Shown one piece after another: positions 1 through 12,363 of a stretch of DNA of 64,000 nucleotides. The notes beneath the pieces are model-generated. The model worked only from the letters and a program-made list of their open reading frames with translations, was not told where the DNA came from and ran no database searches. Numbering within the stretch: the first letter of the stretch is position 1; every line of letters begins with the position of its first letter. Origin of the DNA: Spisula solida (Eukaryota; Mollusca; Bivalvia; Venerida; Mactridae); NCBI GenBank assembly GCA_947247005.1, contig OX365955.1, forward strand, positions 39,163,822-39,227,821. The letters are read 5' to 3'. Position numbers and translations under genes: made by a program.

Positions 1-119
1 ATTGCGTACGTTCCATGTCTTCTGGATGTTCAAGGTCCAACCTCATCAACAGTCCTTGACTCATGGCCATCACCAAATGATTGTTACATACAGTCAGGTG
101 GGTTATAGGTGATTCAGGT
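1..119 (-). CDS. VPS18: VPS18 coding exon 3 (cut by window edge)
   Basis: Acceptor TGTATTTCAG sits just right of 119. The phase-2 junction completes a Lys codon, then reads PESPITHLTVCNNHLVMAMS and QGLLMRLDLEHPEDMERTQ. This corresponds to the first beta-propeller blade of VPS18. The frame is still open at base 1, so the exon runs out of the window. Confidence 0.8.
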
Positions 120-3100
120 CTGAAATACACATCACAATACTAGTAACATACATAGATGTTATATAGTCAGGGGTTTTTTTTGCTGAATTGTGAAGAGGCC
201 CAAGCCCTTTTGGTTTGTGAAAATTTAGCGCGAATACTCTCAAAATTGTGAAAAAGTAGGCCCGGAAACTTTTCAAATTGTGAAAAACTTAACTCGTTAA
301 ATCATCAAATTATGATACAAAACTTTTCAGATGTTAGTTCATTTTTTGTCAATTTTTCCCAAACATGCATGTATCTATGATGTAATACTTTATATCAAGT
401 CCTGTACAGGAATATATGACTGTTATTTGTTTGTTTGGTGCTTTGTGAAGTTGATTTTACAAAAAACCATGACGCAATTCTAATTGTGAATTAAGGGGCC
501 TTTTAGGTTTGTGAAAGGGGCCTATAGCAAATTGTATATAGTGAAAAAAAGCCCTGATAGTGTGGAGTTATTAACCTGATCATGGCTTTGATGCATGAAT
601 GTACTACATGTACATTTTTTTACAAGGTTCTTGCGTTGAATCTATACCATATGTAGATGTTATACAGTGCAAAGATATTGGCTTGATCCTGACACTTATG
701 CATGAATAACTTACATGTACAAAGTTCTTGAATTGAATCTTATCAATTTTCGCAAGCAAGTAATGAATAATCAGTCCTTTAGACTTAAGCTTTATTACAT
801 CTTGAGCATATTCTTAATACATTTAAAACAAATTGTACCTGAAAACAACACACTTATGAAATTATACAGAGTTAAATATAGACAAGCAATAGGCTGTTAA
901 AGACAGTAAGAGGATTAAGTTAATATCTCCACACAACACTATCTTCAATGTGGCCTAGTGGTTATAATAATAATGATAATAACGACTTTTTTTAAAGAGG
1001 CAACACAGTTGGGCAAGCCCAGTCTTCCCTGTGAGCCTCAAAAATAATTAGTACATATATATACATGTTAACAAGAGATAAGAGAACAAAAAATGATAAT
1101 ACTCCTGAAAAAAACAACATTTATGTCATAATACATATATAACAAACATGTGACAATATTCACAAACCTACTTAAACTAGAACTGTCGCCATTCGACAGA
1201 CTAATATACCCCCCGCGTGGCAAAAATCATTGCAGCTAATTCTTTTCTTTATGCACATCTACATGTTGAGGTTGTTCATCTGTTAATGTTTGAAAAAAAT
1301 TGCTGCAAAAACTGTAGGAAAAGTTGCGTCCACAAGAACTATTCACTATATACACTATAATTAAATTGTATAGTGCATAAAAGTACAAAGGGCCATAATT
1401 CTGTCAAAAATCGTCGCAGCACAAATTCTTCCCTTTATGCACATCTACATGTTGAGGTTGTTCATCTGTTAAAGTTTGAAGCAAATGCTGCAAAAACTGT
1501 AGGAGAAGTTGCGTCCACAAGAAATGTTCACTATATATTGTATAGTGCATAAAAGTACAAAGGGCCATAATTCTGTCCAAAATCATCGCAGCACAAATTC
1601 TTCCCTTTATGCACATCTACATGTTGAGGTTGTTCATCTGTTTAAGTTTGAAGCAAATGCTGCAAAAACTGTAGGAGGAGTTGCGTCCACAAGAATGTGT
1701 CTACGGACAGACTGACGGACAGACAGACAGACAAGCTGAATCCAGTATACCCCCCCTTACAAGTCGTTGTGCTGGGGGTATAAAGATAATATATGTGTCA
1801 ATATTCACAAAGAAAAAACATATTAATTGTAATAATATAAACAAAGAAATATCATTTTGTCCACCAGAGTAAAACCATTTGAGATATGTGTTTTTGAAGA
1901 TATTTAGTGAACTTGACTGACGTATGGTGGTTAAGGCAGATGCCTTCAAAGCAAGAAGTCAAATGTTCGAATCCCAGCACCCTGCACAAGCTTCTTCTTC
2001 TCATACATCTGGTTGATGAGCCACAAGCTACTTAAATAATGGTTACCAAATATGTCTGACATTGAAGGTAGTACCGGGAAAATTTCAACATCTTGTAACC
2101 GGTTAATCGTTGGTATGAACTCGAATCGAACCAGTTAATCGGCCGCAATATTGAAAATGGTGTTTCCTTTTATGACGATCATATCAAGGTTCAGCAGTAG
2201 AACTGATGTACGTTTATTTTATCTTCGAGGTATACAATACGAAAATAAAATTTGTATGTTAAATATGATCATATATGGAATAATGTATCACATGTTACCC
2301 AAACACACCCAACTAATTTGCTTGTTTATGTGTCGATCAACACATTCAGGCATGTTGTCAAAGATACATTGTACACACTCAGTAACGTGCAATGTATCGG
2401 TATTGTTGGATATTTATTGTATTAAAACGATTAGGGATTGTGCAAAATTGAAACCGGTTTCACCTTGCAATCGAATTGTATCCGAGTAATCGTCCCGTCC
2501 TAATTGAAGGGTAGGAATTCGAAAGTATTGTGACCATATGGTGTCTCATAAGCCAAAAATAGGAATGATACTTAAGTAAATAAACCATCATGAAAGACTA
2601 TGGCACAAAAATATCTACATAGACAAACCTTAGTTGTACCATGTTAATTTGAGGTAAACAAGTTTTAAGCAGCCACCAATGGAACTCGTCATAAAATTAT
2701 GTGAATGCTTAAAGCAAAAGACACAATATATGACAATATGATAATGGCTGCTCCAGATATAGCATTGGCTGCTTACGATGCATGTATATGGCTGATTGCT
2801 GCATGTGACCACTAACCCACGTATGATCTCACACAATCTATACACTGGGGTAGATTAGAAATTGTTAATAACTGTAACCATTTGTCAATTCTTACTTGAA
2901 ATCAATCGGCTTTTTGGAGAAGATCGGTATTTCTTCACTCGTCATTCTGGCATCAATAAACCCAGGAACAACCTGTAACATTCAACATGATACCAAGCTT
3001 AGTTTAGTCTATATTATAACAATACTATATTTTAAACAAGTAACTAATTGGACTTATTAGAATACATGTACATGTATATCATACCTTTCTACATTTGTTC

Positions 3101-4532
3101 ATTAGTACTGTCATAATCTGAGACAACATTTTGATAAATAATTAACCAATTAAGGTATTGCCAACATCTCTGCTGGGTGCTGACAACATTATCAGTAGAG
3201 GGTGAATGCCGTTTTAGCTTCTATGACTACAGTACGACCTCTCTAGGGGACATACATGTATGTAGTGCAACAACCTCTGTATAACAAAACTTTCAAAGTT
3301 ACTTGAAGTTATTACATGTATATACTTTTGTTAATTTTGTAGGGCAGCAACTACTAAACAATGACCAATATTTGCAGCCCACAAAGGGTCTCACTCTACA
3401 GACGTTGTTCTGTATGTGTCTTCAATAATTACGTGCAGATTACCACTCTCTTCTAAGACATCATTTCCACAGAGTAGAACTTAAAACCAACTAAACTATT
3501 AAAACAAATTGCAGGGGTTCCCATGGTGTCTGGTGATTGAAGTAAATGACTTTCATACTATCACAAATGAAGATCTCACCTTCAAGACCACCTCAAAATA
3601 AAGACCACTACTTTCTGTCCACTGACTTGCACATTATTCAACCTCAAGTTCACAGTGAAATTGCACCTAAATGAAGACCACCTCTTTAACAAGATTGGCT
3701 CAGAATTAACCATTTTTCGTTCCGTTTTCATCTGTTTGCTCTTTGATAAAATGGTGCAACCACTCAACATTATTGAGATAAGTTTTTTACAGTCCCAAGA
3801 AGGAGTTTCATTATTGAGGTTTTACTGTAAATAGCTTAATTTTGCCACTTAGATCTATATATGCATCATGCAACACTTAACATATTACACCAGGACTTAA
3901 ATGGTTTATCATACCCTATGTACTGGTCGATTTATAGGCAAAGTGTACCTGATAAACAAAGATTATTTATCTATAGTCTAAGTCAGATAGAACGGCTCGT
4001 AGGTGTTGATATGGGATTATACTCCTCGTTTCACTCGGAGTTATAATCCCATATACAACACCTTCTCATGTTCTATCCTATACATCTTTTATTCATATGA
4101 CAACAAGGGAGTTTATTTACTCAGTTCAAAATATAATAAGCGCGGTACATACTGGTTTTTAACAATATGCGATCTCGCTGTTGACAACAAAATACGCACG
4201 CCGGTACCAACCGGTACATACTGGCTTTCAGCTGCGCTAATACAATCATGTTGAATTAATCTCCCCTTACAATATGGAAAACGCGAAAAAAACCAACAGA
4301 GGTTAGAAATCGCTAAAATTAGCTTGGCTAAAATTTGATTTTGCCGAAAATCGCGAAATTTGCATTACGTGAAAATTACCCGATATACGGTAATCAAACA
4401 TACATGTTTAGGCTGAACCATAGATTGTATACGATAAATATAAAATTTACTTACCGGTTCTGGAACTTTGTGTGAACTAGGCGTTGAGTAAGTGGCCTGA
4501 GCATGCTCATACTGGTCTAGTATTGAAGTCAT
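1..4532 (-). CDS. VPS18: VPS18 gene, 5' part (three coding exons; continues left of window)
   Basis: Minus-strand gene read as exons 4532-4455, 2972-2896 and 119-1; junction phases 0 and 2 are consistent. The joined N-terminus begins MTSILDQYEHAQ, continues with EEIPIFSKKPIDF and then LTVCNNHLVMAMSQGLLMRL. This is the order and spacing of the metazoan VPS18 N-terminus (MASILDEYE, then EVPIFTKQRIDF, then a first beta-propeller strand ending in LLRIDL). VPS18 is a core subunit of the HOPS and CORVET tethering complexes on late and early endosomes and lysosomes, with an N-terminal beta-propeller, an alpha-solenoid and a C-terminal RING. Only about 90 of roughly 970 residues are here, so the solenoid and RING cannot be checked. 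It is divergent to the kinesin gene at 16158. The assignment rests on remembered family sequence, not on a search. Confidence 0.85.
168..556 (+). mobile_element. non-autonomous DNA element, CAGGG termini, 5-bp target duplication
   Basis: Begins CAGGGGTTTTTTTTGCTG and ends GTGAAAAAAAGCCCTG, so the termini are inverted. It is flanked by ATAGT on both sides (163-167 and 557-561). A second copy in opposite orientation lies at 26392-26810. The CAGGG terminus is typical of hAT elements; a 5-bp duplication would fit the hAT5-type group. No coding capacity. Confidence 0.75.
959..1180 (-). mobile_element. non-LTR retrotransposon 3' end
   Basis: Read on the minus strand, a GAGGCTCACAGGGAAG-type segment is followed by GCCTCTTTAAAAAAAG and then an ATT-rich simple tail at 959-985. 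That is the layout of a LINE 3' UTR with its short-repeat tail. A related 3' end lies at 34520-34690. No coding part was recognised beside this copy. Confidence 0.5.
1204..1782. mobile_element. TATACCCCC-ended element with about three internal tandem units
   Basis: Bounded by TATACCCCCC (1205) and GGGGGTATA (near 1774-1782). Inside are three tandem units, each containing ATGCACATCTACATGTTGAG (at 1251, 1438 and 1609; spacing 187 and 171 bp) and TGCAAAAACTGTAGGA. A GACAGAC-rich stretch at 1706-1735 precedes the right end. The small reading frames here are by-products of the tandem units. Confidence 0.65.
1915..1985 (+). repeat. tRNA-like SINE head
   Basis: Contains a B-box-like GTTCGAATCCC (1965-1975) and an A-box-like TGGTGGTTAAGGC about 40 nt upstream, the spacing of a pol III internal promoter. 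The acceptor stem does not pair well, so this is more likely a tRNA-derived SINE remnant than a working tRNA. Confidence 0.4.
2896..2972 (-). CDS. VPS18: VPS18 coding exon 2
   Basis: 77 nt, phase 0 to 2, with acceptor TGTTACAG and donor GTAAGA. It encodes VVPGFIDARMTSEEIPIFSK and then KPIDF, the conserved segment just before the beta-propeller. It is too short to show up as a long reading frame and was recognised from its splice sites and protein similarity. Confidence 0.85.
3231..3415. repeat. dispersed repeat, TTGTTGCTCTACAGAG family
   Basis: Shares the CAACCTCT, AATATTTGCAGC and CTCTACAGA blocks with intronic copies at 18612-18810, 20428-20612 and 23117-23284. Orientation varies between copies, and no target duplication was resolved. 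Confidence 0.45.
3986..4077. repeat. 92-bp near-perfect palindrome
   Basis: GATAGAAC at the left pairs with GTTCTATC at the right, and TGGGATTATACTCC pairs with GGAGTTATAATCCCA around a short loop near 4030. It can form one long hairpin. It lies in VPS18 intron 1 and is probably a foldback MITE. Confidence 0.6.
4455..4532 (-). CDS. VPS18: VPS18 coding exon 1 (start codon)
   Basis: 26 codons from ATG (4532-4530) to VPEP, followed on the minus strand by donor GTAAGT (4454-4449). A pyrimidine-rich acceptor ending TTTACAG lies at 4553-4552, so the exon probably starts at 4551 with a 19-nt leader and the 5' UTR is spliced. This ATG opens MTSILDQYE, matching the conserved VPS18 start; no earlier in-frame ATG occurs in the exon. 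Confidence 0.85.
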
Positions 4533-5084
4533 GTTTAATCAACCAGGAAGTCTGTAAATAGATTTAGTAAATAAACACATACAATGTAGTTGATTTGATG
4601 CAGAAGATTAGATTTTCACTCAGATCACCTTTGATTTTAACACTTGTAACATGTACTTTTAATAAAATAGCGGAGGATCCCTTGTATCCACACCTGTCTC
4701 TTAATCTAGTCTGCTGAAATCAGAAATCTGCCAGTAGTCAAAATTTTTGCCAATGCCCCAGAGCCCCCCCCCCCCTCCCCCCTATGTTAACATGAAAAGA
4801 AGGATGAATTATTTATGGAGTTTGATGGCTAAGTATTTAGCACTAACTGTCAGCATGCTTGCCAACCATCTCACGATCTGGACCCCCAAACCTGTTTCTC
4901 ACGATCAGTATTTTAAAAACACGATTAAAAGATTTTCCAATGCTATGTGTAGTTAAATCATCATTGTAAACACTGACCTTTGTACACAAAGTGTCTCATT
5001 ATAATCCAGGAATGACCCAATAAACAAGGTGCTACTGCATCAGTCAATATTAATTTATGCCCAGCCCAGGGGGCGGTGGGGATA

Positions 5085-5322
5085 CACAGGGAATTAGACA
5101 GACAAATCTTCCTGACAGACGGGAATTTGATAACCTTATCGACTCCCGAGGAATAGACTTTGACATCGCAAAAGACTACAGCGACACTTCTATTCTTGTT
5201 TAATTTTATTCAAGTAACCGGATGAAAAACTATGCTCCACGGTGGGGGTTGAGACAGTAAGCGTTGTCTCCAGGGTGGGGATTTAGACATCAAAAAATTT
5301 AAACTGTCTAATTCCCCCTGTG
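5085..5322. mobile_element. foldback element, CACAGGG...ATTAGACAG termini
   Basis: Left terminus CACAGGGAATTAGACAG is inverted at the right as CTGTCTAATTCCCCCTGTG. The interior repeats GGTGGGG and TTAGACA motifs. About 240 bp, no coding capacity; a target duplication could not be fixed. Confidence 0.55.
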
Positions 5323-5334
5323 AATTAATTCCAC

Positions 5335-6226
5335 ACTCCCGGAAAACGTGTTTTATCCTATAATGTCGATATGGTGAAAACACAGCCAAGTGATATTAAA
5401 CATTAGCCAAGCAGTTCTTTGGCGTTGTGCAAGGGGTGACAGTCTTTTCAGTATTAAAATAACAAGTTCGGTAAATTGATATTATAGAGTAAATGCTTTT
5501 GTAGGTTCGGTAAATTGGTTTTATATAGTGTTTTGGTTAAATGGTTGACAATATGAGGTTTAATGAGAGGAATTAAATATAGATTGAATAATGTTTGTAT
5601 TTTTTACCAGTTACACAATTCTCGATATCGACATTACAGGATAAAATCCATTTCTCCGGATTCGAAATTTCACGGTCAGGGGGTAGCCATTCGGAGCACC
5701 TCGTACAATTCGGTAGAATCATCATTGCCGCTTCCGTAGCTCGATATCGATGACGAGAAAATATATGCATTTTTCAAGTTAAACAAATTATTTAGGCAAA
5801 AATAATGTCAGCGAGATCGTCACATAGTTTTATCATTGTATTCAAGTAAGACTTTTTACAAATTCTTATCATTTGGCTAAAATAATCGCAATTAATGTAT
5901 CTGGTTGCTCTATACGCTAAATGCTTTCATCACCCTGACGTATATTCGGAATATCTCGCACATTGCTGCTCAATCAATTCCGTAATCCCGGAAAACGGGT
6001 TTTAACCAGTAATGTCGATATGGTGAATACCAATGTTTGAGCACTCTGACAAATTAGCCAATTAGCTAATAATTTTATAATGTTTTCAATGATTCCTTTA
6101 TTCATGAACTGATTAGTTGTTTACTTGCCTATCAGGTGTTAATAACAACAGTATTATACTCCTATTGTACTCATTTGCCTTTTTACCGAACCTACCAAAG
6201 CATTTACTCTATAATATCAATTTACC
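5335..6226. repeat. cluster of direct and inverted motifs
   Basis: A TAATGTCGATATGGTGAA motif occurs at about 5360 and 6010, with an inverted version near 5620-5660. GTTCGGTAAATTG occurs at 5467 and 5513 and inverted near 6186. The stretch looks like a decayed foldback element; it ends at the insertion at 6227. No gene seen. Confidence 0.4.
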
Positions 6227-6381
6227 CAGGCCTAGACACTAACTATTTTGGCCACTGGTCCGGCAGGGCAAAAGCGCCCAATTTGTAAATAGGACAGTTA
6301 CTGGTCCTCCAGAATTTTCACTGGTCCTTCTGGATTTTCACTGGTCTCAGACAAGCGGACCAGTGTTAGTGTCGAGTCCTG
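6227..6381. mobile_element. 155-bp MITE, CAGGCCTAGACACTAAC termini, 5-bp duplication
   Basis: Starts CAGGCCTAGACACTAAC and ends GTTAGTGTCGAGTCCTG, flanked by TTACC at 6222-6226 and 6382-6386. The interior repeats CACTGGTCC. A truncated relative sits at 36701-36800. It is inserted inside the older motif cluster on its left. Confidence 0.7.
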
Positions 6382-6600
6382 TTACCAAACTTGTTATTTA
6401 CCGAACGGACCGTAAAACTGTGCAAGCCTAACAATATGTTACAAAATTGTATGCTGTATGATCAGCGAATCCTCTCAAACAACCAAATAAACTGCTCACT
6501 GGTAGTTCGTCGTTGCATGCATAGTCGATGGAAAGAGCCCGATAGCGATTTAAGTAGCGTATTGATAAGGCAACAGGCTCCTGGATAAATTTTTACTCAC

Positions 6601-6800
6601 CCCTCCCACTTCCAATGAATACGATCAATTTTCGATTTCAGAGATTAAGCGAATATGACAATACGACGGAACGATGGAATATGATTAGTTTTCACATATT
6701 AGCCTTAAATTAAGACACTGGAAGCAAAAGAAGTTAATAAAACAGCAAAATAGAAAATCCGGTTAGAAATCCACCAGAAACGGAAAGAACACTTCCGGTA
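6601..6800 (-). promoter_or_regulatory. candidate VPS18 promoter and non-coding leader exon
   Basis: On the minus strand, 6799-6790 reads ACCGGAAGTG, a full ETS/GABP-type site as found in housekeeping promoters. About 190 nt downstream lies donor GTGAGTAA (from 6600), and the ATG exon has its own acceptor at 4553-4552. A leader exon of about 6790-6601 is therefore plausible. This is inference only; there is no TATA box and no transcript evidence. Confidence 0.25.
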
Positions 6801-6801
6801 A

Positions 6802-9190
6802 GTCTTGGTCTAAAACTTAACGAATAAATGGCAACTACTAAAAGGCGGTACCGGTATTCTCCGGTACCGGGATTCTCCGGTATCATATTGTATATTGTAC
6901 GGGGTACTCTAATGTAATCATGACTGACACCTTTTTGAATGGCTAGTTATAATCCAATTAAAAGATTAGTGAAGAAGTGTGACGGGTTATGATTGGTTAA
7001 GTGTACAGTTTGAACATAGACAGAATTAAATTATTTTTTTATTATTTTTTTAAGAAGTTATCATAGATCTACAAGAATTTTGTAAAAATGTTTTTTTTAA
7101 GAAGTTATCATACAAGACTTTTGTAAAAAGTTTTTTTGGGGGGTTTAATTCTGTCTATATGCTTTGAAACATGCATTGATTAAGCCATGGCTTTCTAAGT
7201 TTTTAACTCATGAAAAATAATAATATATCGAGTGACCAATTAAGTTCACAGATATCGCAATTGATGTAAATGATTTTACTAAAGTGCTATTTTTCATGAG
7301 TTAAAACACATACTGCGATAATAAGGACCAACGCAAACAGGTACTTTTTAAATAATTTTTATCATAGCATTATCAACACAGTAAACTAAAACAATAATGG
7401 TTATAAATTTAACAAGCAACATTACGACATCAACCCAACAAGTAGGGAGTGTACTATTTAATAATCAGAACTTATAGACACTATAAGCATCAGACAAGCT
7501 CAATGGCAGACTTCCTACGACACCCGAATGTTTTAACTGCATGTATGTGACATACTGTAAATAATCTTTGTATGGACAACTTGTAACTGCAGTTCTAAGT
7601 CTTTATCTTGGGTTTAAAGAATTAATGTGCAGATGGCACTTGTAACCGCGTAGTTACTTCTAACTACGTAGTTAACTATTAAACCTATAAATAAAGGAAT
7701 TATTGTGCACTCCGCATTCCATAGACAAGCATCACTGTACATAATGTAGTAATACGGATTTAAGTTACGGCATATGAAATAAGGTAACAAGTTGCACATA
7801 AAAAGGTGCAATATACAGTCAATAAAAAAATAGAAATTGTAATGTGTAGATAAATGTTTATAAATGGTATATTCATACAAAAAGACTATACACACAGACG
7901 ATATGTTGTCAATTAAGCACGAAGATACGTTGATCAAGTATAATAACGACCCGTATAAAAATAAATATGATAGCCGTTAACGGCAAATATCTAAATTATG
8001 CATGTTTATACAAATACAATGTTTGTTCTTCTTTTATTGAGGCTAAAAGAAAACACCGCTTCTATGTTGTTCATACTTGTTGACGGGTGTTTAATAATAT
8101 TAAACACGCTCACAATTTCCACATTCATGTGTACAAAAAAATACTTTTTTAAGTAAAAATACAAATCTTATAGTCATCGGTGAAATAAGACATTTTCTGC
8201 AAACACCCATTTGCATTATGTATAATTAGTTTATCCCCCGCGCCGCAGGCATGTTTCAAATATACAACATAATTAATGTACTGTATACAAGGCAATATAC
8301 AACGTGATTAACTTTCAATACCGGGATTTTATATGGGATACCGGCCGATACCTCAGAGTACCGTTGTTTAGTAGTCGCCCGAATAAATGTCAAATGTCGT
8401 CTCTTTTTTGCCTCATCAACAATCTATTTTTTCTCTCATATTTATCGCAATGTTAATATTTAATAATTATTCTGTATTATTATTTTTTATCCACGATTTG
8501 TTATTTTTGTTTCATTTGGTCAGAATCCTTACATATGTGTGTGTGTCTTGGCTTGATAATTTTAACTGCAAACGTGTAGTAGGGCCTAGGGCCTACTGGT
8601 TATCTGTCTTTAAGGAGGTACGCGCGGATATTATCTAACGATCGAATTCTCTCCAAAATATCTTAAAATACATGGGCATAATTCTGACCACTTTCATATT
8701 TCGGCCTAAACTATGCTCGTAGTAGGTAATAACCCTTTGTTCTTGGTGAAAAAGTATAAGATGCACATTTAAGTGCATTTTAATCTGTGAAAATATATGA
8801 TCACGCTGCTGTTGAGAGCTATACACTAAAGAAACAAATTGTAAATTCTTCTATAGTGCTTTAAGACTTTGTCTAGCCTTTACTAAACCCCTTCCCATAA
8901 AGTTTATTAGAAATCGGGCAAGAATTAGAAAGACGACTCACAAAAATAAGGACTTACATGTACTTTTTTATTTTGTAATAAAGCCTCTCCTGTTAAATAC
9001 AAAATAAGGTACTTCATTATTCCAAGATTGCACAAGAAGGATACATGCATACACGCATGCATTCTTTTAAAAAAATATCCCGGGGACCCCTAGACTAGTT
9101 ACGTATATAGTTAGGTTCTTCTAACTCCCGAGATCAGGTTTACCTACCTCGAGTATACTTGATGAGTCACTAATACATTCAGTACTATGC
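6802..9190. other. intergenic, no gene recognised
   Basis: AT-rich DNA. A TTTTTTTAAGAAGTTATCAT motif is repeated at about 7045 and 7095, and TTTTTCATGAGTTAAAA at about 7290 is the inverse of a segment near 7200. The open frames are short, lack splice context and resemble no protein I know. Confidence 0.4.
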
Positions 9191-9289
9191 ATATGTCTAT
9201 GAAACCATCTAGATCATATCGTAATGGCGTTGAATCTTTGAAGTCCCACCAGGGAGAAGCAGCGTCGTGCTCTCAACAGAGTCCACCCC

Positions 9290-10368
9290 AAACTACTGGA
9301 GGGCATCCAATCCTTCAAGGTTATAGGTTATCAGTGCTTCCGCAGCGACAGGTTAGAAAGACCAAAAGGAGGAATAATTACACTGGTTAGAAACAGTATT
9401 GGAGCAACGCAAACCAGTTGCCACATGGATGACTCCGAATACCAGGTTTGGAGGCTACGATTGAGCGATAAGGTGATGGATGTTGTCAACCTTTACTCCC
9501 CAAATGACACATCTCTATCCCTGGATTCCATTCCTGTTTAAGACACCAACTTTCTTGAGATTACAAGCCATACTGGAATGACAACTTGGAGAATCTCCAG
9601 AATCAGCTATCAGAAGCCAGACGAGAGGCCAAAACACACCCCTCTCAAGAAAACAACATTAAGCTGAAACAAGCTGAACGATGAAGAAGGTAACAACAGA
9701 GGCACAACCACCTTGGTAGAGAATGAAACGCTGTTGGTAGGAAAACAGGCAGCAAACAGTTTTGCTAAAAATTATGAAGGTGTTAGTATCAGCAGACACC
9801 ATCAGAGAGTAAAAAGAGAGAGAGGAGAGGCAGTAGTTCCGAAGAGGAAGTGATGGAAAAAGACCTGACACTGAACGAGCTACAGATATCACTGCAACAG
9901 CTCAAGGCCAAGAAGTCTCCAGGTCCAGATAACATCACAAATGAGATGCTGATCCATCTTTGCTGTTTTGCAACGAACACGCTAAATATATAACCTCAGT
10001 TGGAGAGAAGGAAAACTTCCACAAATTTGGAAAGAGGCGACCATGATTCCCATACCTAAACCTGGGAAGGATAGAAAAAAGGCATCAAGCTATCGCCCCA
10101 TCAGTCTCCCCAGCGTAGTTGGAAAAACAATGGAGAACAATAGAACCGTCAAAGTATGACCTGCCAAATATCAACATTAGCAAGAAGTACAAGGGCTATA
10201 TATGTACAGTCGGATGTGGAAGATGAAAAATCAAGAAAATACCTGACACAAGCCATGATCTCGGAAGACTACCCATCTGAGACATTGGCACATGTGTACA
10301 CGGACGGCTCGGCAACAGCTGCAATACAAGGTGGAGGAGCTGGAGTTTTCATCCTACACAAATAAACA
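9290..10368 (+). pseudogene. decayed non-LTR retrotransposon (endonuclease, RT, RNase H pieces)
   Basis: Three pieces of one LINE polyprotein survive in shifting frames. At 9293-9540 an endonuclease-like stretch carries GGIITLVRNSI and VNLYSPND before a stop. At 9856-10140 reverse-transcriptase N-terminal motifs are seen: KKSPGPDNITNEML, then after a frameshift WKEATMIPIPKPGK and SYRPISLPSVVGK. At 10201-10365 an RNase H start carries HVYTDGSATAA. The catalytic RT core is missing between the last two, so there is an internal deletion as well as stops. The domain order fits the I/R1/Jockey-like lineages that carry RNase H. It cannot transpose by itself. Confidence 0.75.
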
Positions 10369-10369
10369 A

Positions 10370-12356
10370 CAATTCATGCTTCCCGATGTAAAAATTCAGC
10401 ATTTGTACATCATAAATAGTTACCCTACACACTTGTAAAAATATTTGACAAATTATGATTTTTAATCGAGAGCGCAAAAAATGTCAAAGATCGAAAATCA
10501 TCTTAAATTGTACATGAGTTGGGAATCATGTAGATAATCAGTTAAGTTAAGGAAAAATAGCGGTCATCAGTCTAGTTTCGGTGCTATTCACCAAAAAGAC
10601 CTAAATTTGCATAACTAGACCCAATTTGCATAAGTGTATTTGAATGAAATATATTTTTGAAAATATTTCGATTTGTAGCTACTTCGCATAACTAAATGAT
10701 ACATCACATACATGTATTTTATATAAGCAATTGCATTTGAACAATTCTAGTGACTTACTGCACGCCTATATGCTTTCAAATTGTACCGTTTCCCACCCAC
10801 TTTATACCAATGCAAAAATGTAAAATATAAAAATATTAACATTGAGCACCATCATTATCATTTATTTACGTTTAACTTTAAATGCTGCCATTATTGGAAC
10901 TTAATTCTAATTTTATTCTTATTTATCACTGACAAATCGAATTTTAAATTTCCGCCCATGTGCATTATGTACATGTAGCGCTTGTTTCTCCTTAAAAAAT
11001 AAAATAGGCCCCCCCCCTTCTACTTCCCCGATATTAACGTATATTAACTATATGTTTTCTTAAAGAATTGTCAGCAATTAGACAACAGTGTCCATCAGCT
11101 TGATATAAAAACGGAAAAAATAATATAATAAAGTTTTATAAATCAAAATATTGCAAGCTACAAATGTACATGTACAACATATTCTCACTTACTATATTCG
11201 CCATGTATTGTAACTGTTAAAACGAGTAAAGTCTATTTACATGAGGCAAAGAATATCCGTGCATGGGGCTAGTGTTATGTTTGTTATCGTAAACAATCAT
11301 CTCTCTTGTGACATGTGTAGCTGACTTTGTAAAATTATACAAAAATCGGACAGGCAGCACTCAACACAGCCGAGCACAGAAAACAGAATAATAAAGACCA
11401 CACATTCACACAACACAATGCCCAACACACGACTGAACGAAAAAAAGAACTAAGTTTCAGTTCGTCGCCCTATTTCCAGAGTGACGCAAGTCGATTTTTG
11501 GCAAAAATGGCGTGTTTGGTATCATTTTTTTCAGCTCGTTAAGCTCTACGTGATGAGACAACAAGTGTTCCTGTAGTTTAATCAGCTAATAACTGTTGCC
11601 AAAAGGTAGAAAATCCAAATCCCAGTTGTCAAAAAGCTGAAAGACATAATTTCAGCCATGGAATTCTATCTCAATTCCGTGTTTCAGCTAAAAATCCAAA
11701 CGACTTCGTTTTAGCTATAAAAGCTGAATGACCTAGTTTCGGATGTAAAAAAGGCTGAAAACCTACGCAATTTGTTGCTTTTTTAATTAATTAAGTCAGA
11801 TGCATGGGTGCAAATTGTTGAGTAGGATACGTGTTCAGTAGCAGTTATATAAACGCCTGTCTTTTATGGTGAAAATAGCGCTAAATACAGGCCTTAAGGA
11901 ATATGGAGCGTTTGAATCCCAAATTCAGATTGTGTTCAAATTTTGCCAGGAAGTAAAGTAATCTATTCTGACACGAACTATGATGAAACTAGGTTTTCCG
12001 AGGAATCAGCCCTGTGTGAAGTGTGTATGGTTTTTTTTATGATTACATTGAGATAATTGCTTCAGTAAATTGGCGGTGGTGTTCAAATAGGACATTTTTA
12101 TATGGTATCTGTGATCTTAATAATATAAAATGTTCAAACATAGTTTGGGGGAATCTTTGAAATCAAGTAACCAAAACATAGTATATTTAATTTTCGTCTT
12201 ACACATATTGCTCTTTTACCTCACCACTTCATAAATAATGCAGCGAAATAGCACAAATGAAGGTAAAATATTTCTATTTTTTTTTCAAATATTAAGCTTT
12301 TGAAATAGTTTGTTAAGTAAGTTTAGTTATATCATGGATATCTATCGTATTCTTTG
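10370..12356. other. intergenic, no gene recognised
   Basis: AT-rich spacer. At 11350-11440 a segment with GCACTCAACACAG and CACAATGCCCAACA is related to the repeat at 60535-60665. At 11640-11760 several TTTCAGC/GCTGAAA motifs recur. No exon with convincing splice sites was found. Confidence 0.4.
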
Positions 12357-12363
12357 GTTATAT

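Noticed and set aside
2151..2489. 112-residue plus-strand frame
   Set aside because: Antisense within a VPS18 intron, with no protein features beyond chance hydrophobic runs.
7614..7937. 107-residue minus-strand frame with apparent membrane segments
   Set aside because: AT-rich DNA gives Phe/Ile/Leu/Tyr-rich translations; no homology or promoter context.
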